In this document: positions 38,848-50,400 of the stretch, one piece after another | Layout of the letters: the number at the start of each line of letters is the position of its first letter | How positions within the stretch are numbered: position 1 is the first letter of the stretch | NCBI GenBank assembly: GCA_963681505.1 | Contig: OY811984.1 | Span: 4,768,412 to 4,832,411 of the forward strand | From: Eunapius fragilis | Taxonomy: Eukaryota > Porifera > Demospongiae > Spongillida > Spongillidae | Length of the DNA stretch: 64,000 nucleotides | Direction of reading: 5' to 3' | Notes under the pieces: model-generated | What the model saw: only the letters and a program-made list of their open reading frames with translations | Databases searched by the model: none | What the model was told of the DNA's origin: nothing | Translations under genes and position numbers: made by a program

Positions 38848-41101
38848 TCAATGCAACACATAATTCATGTCAAGTGTCACATAGCCCGGAGACACCTTGT
38901 GCTTCCGTCTGACTCCCTTGGTAGGACGCCATATATGGAGGCCTGAGCAACAGCTGTAGGCATACGCGAGAGGGCGCCATCAATAGTGACAGCAAATCAT
39001 AAAAAACCTAACACACATTGCGATTTTAAATATCATATTCTCTCTCTCCCTCCCTTCCCCCACTGCAGAATACAAACGTACCCTGTTGTCTCATGCATCT
39101 TGAGGTCAGGGTGTGCCTCCTCTGTCTCCTTATGGCAGCAGCTCCACTTGTGTTTATCAGAACTCTCAGAGATCACTATGGGCACATGGAGGGAGGGGGA
39201 TGGGGTGGATGGGGTGGGTGGGGTGGGGGGAGGGCAATGAAGGCCAGGACACAGCCATTGGACGACTTACCTAAATAGCCACTATGATATGTACAGCCAG
39301 CATTGGATGTGCGATTAAATGGAGCACCACACTGAAGGCAGTGGCCATCTGTTAGGTATGGGACTGTGGGGATCCCACTTAGGGAGAGACCAGCACTGAC
39401 ATAAAATGTTAAAAGACTTCATAGTTATGAGTGTACCTCTTTGTGGATTTCTTTGTCTTCTTTTCAAAATGACCAACAGCTGCTTCTTTGGGAGTGTTGT
39501 GCACTCCCACTGTGTAACATATGGTGGGCTTATAATGTACCCATACATCCAATGTACCCCATACATCCAATGTACCCAAATATCCAATGTACCCATACAC
39601 CCAATGTACCCATACATCCAATGTACCCCATACATCCAATGTACCCCATACATCCAATGTACCCATATATCCAATGTACCCATATATCCAATGTATCTCT
39701 GTACCATTCCAAAATGTCACTACTCTACATTTACCAGACACCATCTCATCTCTCCCTCCCTCCCTTTCCCTTCATAATTAGCTATGACTTTTATGGAGGA
39801 GGTTGAGATATAGAGTCCAGCAATCATGCAAACACACACACACACACACATACACACCCTCTCATATATAATGCCCACCTGATATTGTTGTTCTGGTGCC
39901 AGCCTGGGCATATTTTTGTCTACTCACACGTCTTTGTTCAGCTCTTATTTTCATATATGTTATTACCTGCTCACAGCAAATGAAAGGACACAGATGTGCA
40001 CAGGTGTGCTCTAAACTTCTTCCCCTCACAGAGAAAGAAAAATGCTTACACTTGCTTCATGGAGCTTCCGTCTTGCAGCTATTTTTTCTGCTTTCTTCTT
40101 GAGTTCCATTTTGAAGTCTTCAACTGTGGTACCAGGCCGGTGCTTCACAACAGCCCAGATGGCAGGTCCCGTCACATGTTTCTCCTTCCCTTTCTGCTGG
40201 CCCTCATCCTGGCCAGTGAAGTGCACCTCCACGTTGTGCTGCTTGCAGAGGGCTTTGATATGCTTGCCTGAGCATCCCATGAGCAGACCCAGGTAGGCAG
40301 CGGGGAAGTCAAGCTTCATCTTCTCCTCCAGATCAACAGGTTCTACCGACGTGCTTGCTTTAAAGGATGAGTCAAAGTAATGAAGGTCACCTAAAGAATG
40401 TGAAAATACCAACCACATAACTTTTCAGCACTTTAAGGTGCATTACTCATTGCATTAGTTCAAGGGATAGTTGAATAGATACGGTAAATTTCAACACACA
40501 CACACACAACATGAGTATACAACACGCGCACACAAGTATACGTTCACACACACACACACACACACGCAAGTACACGTTTACACACACGCACGCCAAGTAC
40601 ACGTTCACACACACACACACACACACAACATGCAGTACACACACGCACGCAAGTACACACACACACACAGTGACACACATTACAGTTGACTTCGGACGCT
40701 CAAATGGAGACTTGCCTATGCTTGCCTGCCTTATCAGGGCTACCACGTTGATCAGCGTGGGGTCTGACGTCGACAGCATTTCTCGAAGCACCTTTTTCGC
40801 CTCCTGCGGTACGACACCATCGCTGACTGTGCTCAACCAATGACTTAACTCATCCTTTCCCTTTGGTGGGACCTGAATTTGCTTATCTATAGGAGTAGAA
40901 AACAATCATGAAGCCACCAAAACCTTCTCCTTTTTGTGACAGTGCTTAGGCACAGTATCTCCTCACCTTCACAAGAACATACAACCCGGCGAAAAGCCTT
41001 TGTTTGTCTCGCTGGAAGTAACTTTCCCCGGAGACAGTTTATTAGGTGTTGTGTCTCACCTCTCCAACGCTTGTCATGGTAAGGGCATACGCTAGTAGCC
41101 A
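38848..41101 (-). CDS. KH-domain plus Cys/His-domain protein, not recognised (copy A)
   Basis: I do not recognise this family. Exons: 40967-41101, 40684-40886, 40052-40390, 39967-40010, 39879-39903, 39437-39485, 39271-39395, 39082-39175 and 38848-38953; about 370 residues. It starts MATSVCPYHDKRWRGETQHL. A KH-like domain (PAAYLGLLMGCSGKHIKALC) has the GxxG loop as GCSG and is followed by a basic helix (KKKAEKIAARRK). A small Cys/His stretch (HTCAHLCPFICC) follows, then a C-terminal candidate zinc module: CLQCGAPF, CTYHSGYLG, WSCCHK, GCCSGLHIW, ending with a basic segment (KGVRRKHKVSP). Spacing of C..C, C..H, WSCC and GC..G.H recalls CHORD-like zinc modules, but this is only a pattern resemblance. 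RNA binding is inferred from KH alone. All junctions keep phase except one base unaccounted for. Confidence 0.72.
39535..39695. repeat. 18-bp minisatellite (copy A intron)
   Basis: About nine tandem copies of catacatccaatgtaccc and variants in an intron of the KH gene. The second copy of the gene has only about five (42965-43055). Confidence 0.95.
40490..40675. repeat. CA-rich compound microsatellite
   Basis: Imperfect (CA)n interrupted by CGCAAGTACACGTT-like blocks in the KH gene intron 2. Confidence 0.9.
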
Positions 41102-41900
41102 TCGTCAGTAAATTTTTGCGTGCACGTCGATCGCAATGACAATGTTTACATACCACACCCTGCACCTTAAATAGTAACCCGATTACACCACATTGGTGAA
41201 ATGCAATTAACCCCCTGCAAACTTTCACCGCCCCCTTCCCTCCTCCGCACCCAATTAGTGTATACACGTATGATGTCATTTCAGAGTTTCTATTCCACGT
41301 TACATATAAAATGAGCAGTATGAATTGCTGCGTCAAATTGTCGGTGGTGCATTTGCTGATGTAACAGAGGTCATGTCAACACTTCCACTGTTAATGGAGG
41401 TCAGGCGGGATAATGCCTTCCCGTGACTGTGTAATAGCCTGTGTATTGTGTGAACGTAATCATACCTTTTCCAACCGTATAACTTGTTTAACTGACACTG
41501 TTCGCTATATCCTGGTGGTTTGGATTACGTAAACTTGCATACAACTCATTGTGTGTGTATTTTTCACCTCGTTAGTTACATGAAGGAAAAAGGCACAAAC
41601 AAAGTCCAGCCATCAGTTGAGTTACCTGACACAGATAGTGCTATGGAACTGATTGCGGTACCACAACTAGCAATTACACCTGGATTAGATGCTGCTCCGT
41701 ATTGAACTGGAGCTTACTGCAATCCAACACCTGCACCAACACTCAGAGCAGTGACATTTTGGATGGATGTGATCACTGCCGGCACAATGGCTACAGCGAG
41801 AACAAGATGCACATCTGGATAAACTAATGGGGTGAATGGTGGAAATGAAGTTGTGGTGTTTTTGGATGACCATGACATCCTTTTCTCTTATGCACTATGC
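41102..41900. other. Spacer between the two copies of the KH gene
   Basis: About 800 bp upstream of KH gene copy A. It probably contains its promoter. A 61-codon plus-strand frame at 41520-41705 has no recognisable similarity, and I do not call it a gene. Confidence 0.45.
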
Positions 41901-42629
41901 ACACACCAGGGACGTTTCCTCAACCTGAGCAAATGGGATAGTTTCAGTTTCCTCCAGCAGATATATATATTTTCCCCCACAAGTAGGCAACATTCTCTAA
42001 CCCAAAGATGTAACAAGCTACAAACGTGTGCACTTAATGCACACAAGATTAAGTGTGCTTGTGCTGTACAGACAGTAATTGATTGATTGATTACAAGACA
42101 ACACACTAGCTCATACATTGCATTGTACATTCATTTATATGACTGGCAATAATAAATAAAATATAAATAGTAGGTGCAATTTGAACTACGTTGGGTGGCA
42201 CATAATACTTCTCCATCGTTGTGTATAAGAGTGGATAAAGAAAAAAATTCTCAACAGTTATTGTCACTAAAACAAAAAAGGGCATAGAGTTTTACACATC
42301 AGCCAGGTCAGATTTCACATGTTCTGAAGACACCTTGTGCTTCCGTCTGACTCCCTTGGCACGACGCCATATATGGAGGCCTGTGCAACAGCTGTAGGCA
42401 TACGTGAAAGGGCGCCATCAATAGTGACAGCAAATCATAAAAAAAGCTAACACACACTGCGATTAAATATCATATTCTCTCTCCCTCCCTTCCCCCACTG
42501 CAGAATACAAACGTACCCTGTTGTCTCATGCATCTTGAGGTCAGGGTGTGCCTCCTCTGTCTCCTTATGGCAGCAGCTCCACTTGTGTTTACCAGAACTC
42601 TCAGAGATCACTATGGGCACATGGAGGAG

Positions 42630-42690
42630 GGAGGGGGATGGGGGTGGATGGGGTGGGGGGGGGGTGGGGGGGGGGGGGGGGGGGGCAATG
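42630..42690. repeat. Poly-G tract
   Basis: About 30 G with few interruptions, expanded relative to the GGGTGGGG stretch at the same place in copy A (about 39200-39235). Confidence 0.9.
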
Positions 42691-42964
42691 AAGCCAGGAC
42701 ACAGCCATTGGACGACTTACCTAAATAGCCACTATGATATGTACAGCCTGCATTGGATGTGCAACTGAATGGAGCACCACACTGAAGGCAGTGGCCATCT
42801 GTCAGGTATGGGACTGTGGGGATCCTCCTTAGGGAGAGACCAGCACTGACATAAAATATTCATAGTTATGAGTGTACCTCTTTGTGCATCTGTTTGTCTT
42901 CTTTTCAAAATGACCAACAGCTGCTTCTTTGGGAGTGTTGTGCACTCCCACTGTATAACATATG

Positions 42965-43055
42965 TTAATGTACCCATACATCCAATGTACCCATACACCC
43001 AATGTACCATACATCCAATGTACCCATACATCCAATGTACCCATACATCCAATGC
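42965..43055. repeat. 18-bp minisatellite (copy B intron)
   Basis: About five copies of the catacatccaatgtaccc repeat seen in copy A. Confidence 0.93.
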
Positions 43056-43104
43056 CATGACATTATAATAACAATTTCTTTTATATGGATGAGGTAGAGA
43101 GATA

Positions 43105-43124
43105 GAGTCCAGCACACACACACA

Positions 43125-43170
<46 letters not shown>

Positions 43171-43190
43171 CACACACACATACACACCCT
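43105..43190. repeat. (CA)n microsatellite
   Basis: CA repeat of about 80 bp in copy B. It is much longer than the homologous run in copy A near 39830. Confidence 0.95.
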
Positions 43191-44266
43191 CTCATATATA
43201 ATGCCCACCTGATATTGTTGTTCTGGTGCCAGCCTGGGCATATTTTTGTCTACTCACACGTCTTTGTTCAGCTCTTATTTTCATATATGTTATTACCTGC
43301 TCACAGCAAATGAAAGGACACAGATGTGCACAGGTGTGCTCTAAAACTTCTTCCCCTCACAGAGAAAGAAAATTGCTTACACTTGCTTCATGGAGCTTCC
43401 GTCTTGCAGCTATTTTTTCTGCTTTCATTCTTGAGTTCCATTTTTGAAGTCTTCAACTGTGGTACCAGGCTGGTGCTTCACAACAGCCCAGATGGCAGGT
43501 CCCGTCACATGTTTCCTCCTTCCCTTTCTGCTGGCCCTCATCCTGGCCAGTGAAGTGCACCTCCACGTTGTGCTGCTTGCAGAGGGCTTTGATATGCTTG
43601 CCTGAGCATCCCATGAGCAGACCCAGGTAGGCAGCGGGGAAGTCAAGCTTCATCTTCTCCTCCAGATCAACAGGTTCTAGCGACGTGCTTGCTTTAGAGG
43701 ATGATCGGAAGTAATGAAGGTGGCCTAAATAAAAGGATGAATGTGAAAATGACAATCACTTCTCCGTACCTTAAGCAAATCCCCCCACTCATTTGAATTG
43801 CAAGATAGAATTAAGTGCCCACACAATCTATATGTGATGACAGCTGGCCGTTCGTATGCGCTGAAGAAATATTCATTTATATTAAGATATCTATTATTAA
43901 AATTTTATTGTTATGAATAACATCTTTTTACATACATATGCATAAGTAACCTAACTACTCAAACAGTCCTCATGGACAGGATAGCTCTGGTATTAGCTCT
44001 AGCCATACAAACTGGTGGTGGCCTTCGAGAGGGACCAGCCCAATCTCACCACAAGGTGATTTGCTATTATTATTAGTTTTGCTCAAATGGAGACTTGCCT
44101 ATGCTTGCCTGCCTTATCAGGGCTACAACGTTGATCAGCGTGGGGTCTGACGTCGACAGCATTTCTCGAAGCACCTTCTTCGCCTCCTGCGGTACAACAC
44201 CAATCGCTGACTGTGCTCAACCAATCACCTAATGCATCCTTTCCCTTTGGTGGAACCTGAATTTGC

Positions 44267-44466
44267 NNNNNNNNNNNNNNNNNNNNNNNNNNNNNNNNNN
44301 NNNNNNNNNNNNNNNNNNNNNNNNNNNNNNNNNNNNNNNNNNNNNNNNNNNNNNNNNNNNNNNNNNNNNNNNNNNNNNNNNNNNNNNNNNNNNNNNNNNN
44401 NNNNNNNNNNNNNNNNNNNNNNNNNNNNNNNNNNNNNNNNNNNNNNNNNNNNNNNNNNNNNNNNNN
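44267..44466. other. Assembly gap of exactly 200 N
   Basis: Unknown sequence; the fixed length indicates a scaffolder's arbitrary gap and not a measured distance. It truncates the KH gene copy B on the left and removes the last exon(s) of the dynein gene on the right. Confidence 0.99.
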
Positions 44467-47400
44467 TATAGCTTAGGGTCTCGGGGATCCTTGCTGTTAA
44501 TGGCATATATGTGTATCACTGGTATCATCGTGAACAGGACTTTTGGGGTGGCATCGCACAGCTTAGCATTGCGCCTGTCCCATCCTGCTCCGTCCAAGTA
44601 CAGGCCATGTATGTACACGCCCTCTGGTGGAGGTGCGGTCACCTCGTCTTTGGACATCTTTGTGACCTCATTGAACACCACGACACCATCCAGTGCCCAG
44701 CCCTTGTGTGCCCTGGTCACCTCCTGTCTCATGGCCGTGATGAAACCTTGGGGGTTAAAGAAGCCGGTCATCCAGAATACATTAGGACGACCGTTGAATA
44801 TCCATGTCCTGAACTGTAAATCTCTCTCAAGTAAGTCTGTGTACCAGAAACCAATGGTGCTTGAATCCCAGGAGATCTGCAGCACAGAGGTCAGCTTATA
44901 AAATGCCCAGTACATGTTGTACAAGTGGCTACCTTGCCCCACAGTTTAGGCACCTTGGCATCATAGATGCAGTCAAGGGCATCCCTGAGATTCTGAAGAG
45001 GGGATAGACAGGTTGCATTGGTTATGATGGAGTGTCTACTGAACCCTTTCTGAAGAGGGCCTTTGTTCTCACCTCGCTCATGATTATGGTGCCTTCAATG
45101 GCTAGCTGGAGGTCCTGAAGTGTGTTGCGCACCAAGGTGATGACCCTCTGCATGCGGTCAATCTCTTGCTTCAGGAAGATGTTCATTGGAGCAATATTGC
45201 CCATCTTCTTAAGCCTCTCTTTTACCTAAACCCCAAGTTCAAGATCGCACGTTACATGGCCATCTTGGGTACATGTGAAGCTTGAACACTGCTTACCTCG
45301 TGGGGAAGGTAGTTTGGAGGGAGCTTAGCAAGCATCTCGGCAGCCTGCTTGCTTACAACACTCTCTCTGGTTTCCCCACTCCCAGCTGCACTCTCCTTTG
45401 GCTGGATAGAAAGCATGGTATCTAGGCAGGCCTTGGCAGTGTTGCTTTGGTAACTGTACAGGAAGGGGGAAAAAATCAGCATGTGATTGGTGTGCAGATC
45501 ATGTGATGCTCACATGATGTCTGCATTGATGTGGAGGCCAAATATCTCTGGTGTGTCCACGAGAGGCAGAGATTCAATGTAGTCCATGTAGTCCTTCACT
45601 GTTTTGAACACGGGTAGCTCGTAGCCTTTATAGAACGCAAAGGTGTTCTTGAAGATCCCATCATTGAACCACAGCTGGTCCAAAAGGAGGAGTAAAGTGT
45701 TATGCAGAGACTGGTGATGCAACATACCCGTGCGTATGTGTTGAGGAGTCTCTTATCATAGTCATCTGTGACCCTTCCTCCATATTGAATCTCTCCAATC
45801 ATATACTGTGTTGCTCCCCAGGATATTCCCTAGTGAAAGGAGGTGAATGCAATACACACATAACCAACATGTGCACTGACATATGCATACACACATGCAC
45901 ATATTTAATGTTCACACATGTGCATGCACATACATACATACATACATACATACCTTTTTCAAATCCAATGCATCCAGCATGTTCATCACATACTGTGTGC
46001 TTGCGTTATAATCTCCCTGGTTGTACTCATAGGGTATGTTCCAGCCCAGAGGACCAAACTTACGCCTCTCCTGAACAGTCGTGTGCAGGAAGGCTATGCA
46101 GTAGAGCAATGGCTTCCACTGGGGTAGGTTGGAGTAGTCCAGCTGCTCCTGAGATGTGTTGGTGTAGGTCCTCTTCAGACCAGCCTTCACTCCCTGAGGG
46201 GGCTCAAAGGTGTACTTGATGGAGGCCTGGAGCAGGTTGATGGGATATTTGGGGTGGACCTCTGTCGTCAGCCACAGGCGGAAGGTCGGGTTGACGTTTG
46301 GTGTATCCAGCACAGACTGGAGCACCTCATCGAGGAAGTCCAGACATAGGTGTGTGTTCTGTAGCAGCACCCATCCTCCCTGAGAGAGAGAGAGAGAGGG
46401 AGAGAGATACAGAGAGAGAGGGAGAGAGAGAGAGAGGGAGAGAGAGAGAGGGAGAGAGGGAGGGAGGGAAAGGGGAGGGGGAGGAGAGGGAGAGGAGGGA
46501 GTGAGAGAGAAGAGGAGGAAAGAGGAGAGTGTGGAGGGAGAGGGAGAAGAAATAGGAAATGGTAGCTTCTTGCATCAAATAGTCTGGTGGCTTACCTGGC
46601 TCTGGTGCTGTTGGAGGAACCTTCTTGCATGTACCTCTTGCCCCTGGCCCATAGACACGGCATCATACGCTGTGAACACAGAGAACACCATCTGGTCAAC
46701 ACGCACACTGCCAGCACTTGATAACCTACTTAGCTCCTTCTTTCTGGACAAGTTGTCAATGGCGTTGGTAGGGTCAGATCCCATGGACAGGAAGCAAACC
46801 ATGGGGACACGAGGATTGGACTCCTCCCACACCTTCTCCATGTCCAGGATCACTCCCTCGGCAAACTTCACTCCCATGGCTTCAGCAATGTACTTACGTG
46901 CTTGGGCTGCAGTACGGTCTGGGCACCAGGACCTGAACCACATCCAGTTATTGCTAAGTGCTGTAGAACTATTATGTGAGGCAGTTACCTTATCAGTAGC
47001 AGCTTTCTAAATGTGTCCAGCGTTGAGTACCCATCTGGTATGGGAGTCTCCTCTGGTGCCTCTGCATCAAACCACACCTTCCAAGCCTTGTCATTGCGTG
47101 TGATCTGTATGGCACAATGGGAGAGCAGATTTTCAATGACATGATCACATGAGTGTGTATATATGTGTGTGAGTGTATATGTGTGAGTGTATAGGTGTGT
47201 GTGTGTGTGTGATGTGCTCAACATACCTGATTTATGATTTCTGTGAAATGAGGTAGCTTGCTTAGCTCCACCAGGTTCAGCCAGGTGACGTCTGTGATCC
47301 ACTTGGCAGGCTTTGGCTGGACCGCCTTAAGATCCAAGGCAGCCCCTCCCTTGATCAGGGTCTGGAACTCGTGGTGTTTGACGTTCCCCTTCTGCCTCTC

Positions 47401-50400
47401 AATCTTGAGGGTCAGGAGGAGGGTGAAGAGAAACTTGTGCTCCTCATACAGTCCTCGGATGCTATACTTGAAAGCCTCGTATGTCAGGAACTCGATGATG
47501 TTGGCGATACGCTTGACAGTGACGGGAGATTTGGCCGAACGGGACATGGAGAGGTCAAAGATGACCAGGAACTGCTGGAGTGAGGTCTGGTACATGACGT
47601 TGACTACAGACATCTCAACGATCAAGAAGTACAGCACTGAACCGCGTGTGGCCACAGGTCTGTACTCTTCTCTGGCCCCAGTGATGCTCTTCTCTGTCTC
47701 TGCAGCCACAGACAGCTTCTTGGTGACCTCCTCTGAAGTGGTCTTGGTGGTCTGCAGCACCTGAATGAGTGACTCGTCATCCACCAGAGACCCCTTGGTG
47801 CTGGTGAGTCTGTACAGCAGGTTGTCCTCCAGATCCTTCATCTTCCTCTTGTCTGCAGTCACCTGCTCCATCAGCTTCACCCTCTCTGATTCCAGCTCCT
47901 GCTTCTCTGTGAGGATGACACGTCCAAGTAGCTGGTCCTCCAGACCTCTGATGGTCACGGTGAAGTCAATCACGGAAGTACGTGCATACACCTGGTGAAT
48001 GATACAAGAGAGGTAAGTTGAAACAAAGGGGGGGGGGGGGGGGAAGTAACTGGAGGGATGAGGTGTAATGTGGTTTATTAAGCATAAGGAAGTTCAAAGA
48101 GGGTTACTAAGTTGAGTATCGTAAAAGACATAAGGGAATGTAAGACAGATTAGAGATATTAAGAGGAGAATGTTAGAGTGGCCATGAAACATAAAAGCAA
48201 GAAGGGATATTAGTAGTCACCTCAGGTGTGTAGGAAGGGTTGGGTAGCTTGGTGGTGACATACAACATAAACCCAGTCATCACGTCCACTTCTTTGTCTC
48301 CAACCTTGACCTGGGAGTTGAGATAATGCCATTGATAGAATTACTTACAAACCACAGCGTTACACATACCTTAAAGGATGTACCAGCCTTGATAAAATTC
48401 TTGTCCAACACGTTATCCAAAGCAGGGTCCAACTCCTGCTCAACGTCCTCTATGAGTAGTGGGTAGCCCAAGGACAGACTGTCCTCCAATGTGTTACGGA
48501 AGTACTTGTTGTTCAGAGTTGTGACCTTCAGTTCCCTCGAGGCCTCCTTCTTCTTGATCCAGAGCTTGCCTTGGCCCTGGGGGTCGATCAGTAGTGGGTA
48601 GCGTGTTGCCTTTGTCACAATGATGCCGTTCTGGACTGAGAGCTCATCGTTGGGAAGACCCTGGAGGTTCCACTCAGCAATCGTGACAGAATCTGTCAGC
48701 ATGTCGATGAGGTTCATGTTGTCTGACACGGGTATCTTGCGGTTCTTCAGTTCCTTCTTCCATCCATCCAACAGCTGCCCTCTGAACTCCTGATTAAATG
48801 GACCACAGTAGGATAGAAAGCCAGAAGCTAGCAGGACATCTCCAACCAATCTGGACAAAGGATAATGGAAGTTGTTAATACCAAATACACACATGGTACA
48901 ACATTCACTTCTATATACCTGGAGGTTTGCGCCTCAAACTCTTTGCTCTGCTGAGTCCAGCGAACCTTCTCTCCTCCCAGACCTTGAATCAGAGCAGAAG
49001 CCGCCTTCATCTTTCTGCGACAGGACTCTGCATCGTCTATGAGTATCTGTTTCTTCCTCATGGCCTCCTCATACATGGCTCTCACCACAGCCACTTCACG
49101 CTCCTTGGCCTCTAAGGCAGCATTGGCCTCGGTCAGCTCTGCCTGGGCCTTACCAAAGCGCACCTCCTGCTTGGCCAGGTTGGCCTTCAGGGGAAGCACC
49201 TCCTTGTTCACTGCAAAGAATGACGCCATTGCCCTTGTCCAGGAGCAAAGTCCAGCCACGTTGCCACACACTTTCTTTGCAGTTTCCAGGTTGTAGTCTT
49301 CCATGTTAAAGTAAGGAGCTAATAGTTCTACAGTCTCTTCATTGATAGTGTCCTTGGCAAAGGTCTGGAGGGACTGCAGAAAACCAGTTTGACTCATCAG
49401 CTTTAGGGACTCTCCCCAGGAAGGTTTAGGCCCTGGGCGCTCAGGATCCATAGCCAGCACATCCACTTTACGTCTCAGGAGCAGCAGCACGCAGTCCATG
49501 ATCCTCATGATGAGGTGTGGGGGCTTCCCCAGCTTGCGTACAGTAGCAATGTCCGCAGGTTTGATGGTCTGCAGTGCATCCTCTGCCTCCTTGAGGGCTG
49601 GCTTTGCCGCCTCCAGCTTCCCTTCGGCCACAGCCTTGTCGGCGGATATGACGTCGGCCACTGCCTGTGCCTTGTCCTTGACCTTCTGCACCTCAGCCTT
49701 GACCTTCTCTGCAGCCGTAGCCTTCTCTGTCACCTCCACAAGCACCTTCTCTGCTTCCTTGGACGCGACGGCCAGCTCCTTCTCTTTCACCTCCAGCTCC
49801 TTCGAGAGCTGTGCCACTGACTCACTGGCCTCAAGCAGCTTGTTGAGACCTGTGTTCATGCGGTCAGCCTGCTCACCAAGGAGCTTCTTCCTCTCCTTGT
49901 AGATGTTTTTGTACCCTGTCAGGAAGGAGAGGTAAGACTTTGGGGTCACATGAGTCGAACGTCTGAACCGCTCAAAGTAGCTGATGCAAGATTCTGAGAC
50001 GGCATCCTGCACAATGCCCATAGTTTGTACCATCTGGTCCTTCACCTCTGGGGTACAGGTCACCTCAAACGAGGCGATGAAGTGCTGTGCCACTGCAATC
50101 AGGGCATCCTTGGGCCAACGTGTGAACCAATCCATGGTGCAACCGCTGAACAGTCCCGGGAATTTGAGAGAACGACTTCGAAACTTCTCACCAATCTGTT
50201 TAGATAGCAAAAGGGCTATGTCAAGATGAGATCATAGTGCAAGAAGTGTGTACTCACCGGAGAGAAGCAGAGCACCACGTGGAGGTTCTGCCGGGCTCTG
50301 GACAGGAAGTATGCGTAGAGGTTTTCTGAGGTTGGTGGTCTGCGTGGGAACTCTTTTTTCATCACATTGGCAAGACTGCTGCTGATCTCATCAATTTCAT

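Larger units (their letters stand above)
38410..40886. repeat. Segmental duplication, copy A
   Basis: Direct repeat of about 2.4 kb whose partner is 41900-44266. It covers exons 2-9 of the KH gene, their introns and a 3' flank. Copies share long near-identical stretches, for example 39855-40400 with 43175-43720, but differ in microsatellite length and several indels. Confidence 0.9.
41900..44266. repeat. Segmental duplication, copy B
   Basis: Partner of 38410-40886 in the same orientation. It ends exactly at the N gap, so its right boundary is unknown. Confidence 0.88.
42292..44266 (-). pseudogene. Second, damaged copy of the KH/Cys-His gene (copy B)
   Basis: Contains recognisable counterparts of exons 2-9 of copy A, but the first exon is absent or lost in the gap. 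The KH exon (about 43390-43730) has three single-base insertions relative to copy A, so its middle is out of frame, and the exon next to the gap has a further one-base insertion. The last exon remains open and has its own ending (HKVSSEHVKSDLADV). It retains GCCTGLH where copy A has GCCSGLH, so some constraint may have persisted before decay. Base-calling errors at a contig end are the alternative explanation. Confidence 0.75.

Noticed and set aside
41520-41705. Possible 61-residue gene on the plus strand
   Set aside because: Short, without recognisable similarity, codon bias or splice context; it lies in the spacer upstream of the KH gene.
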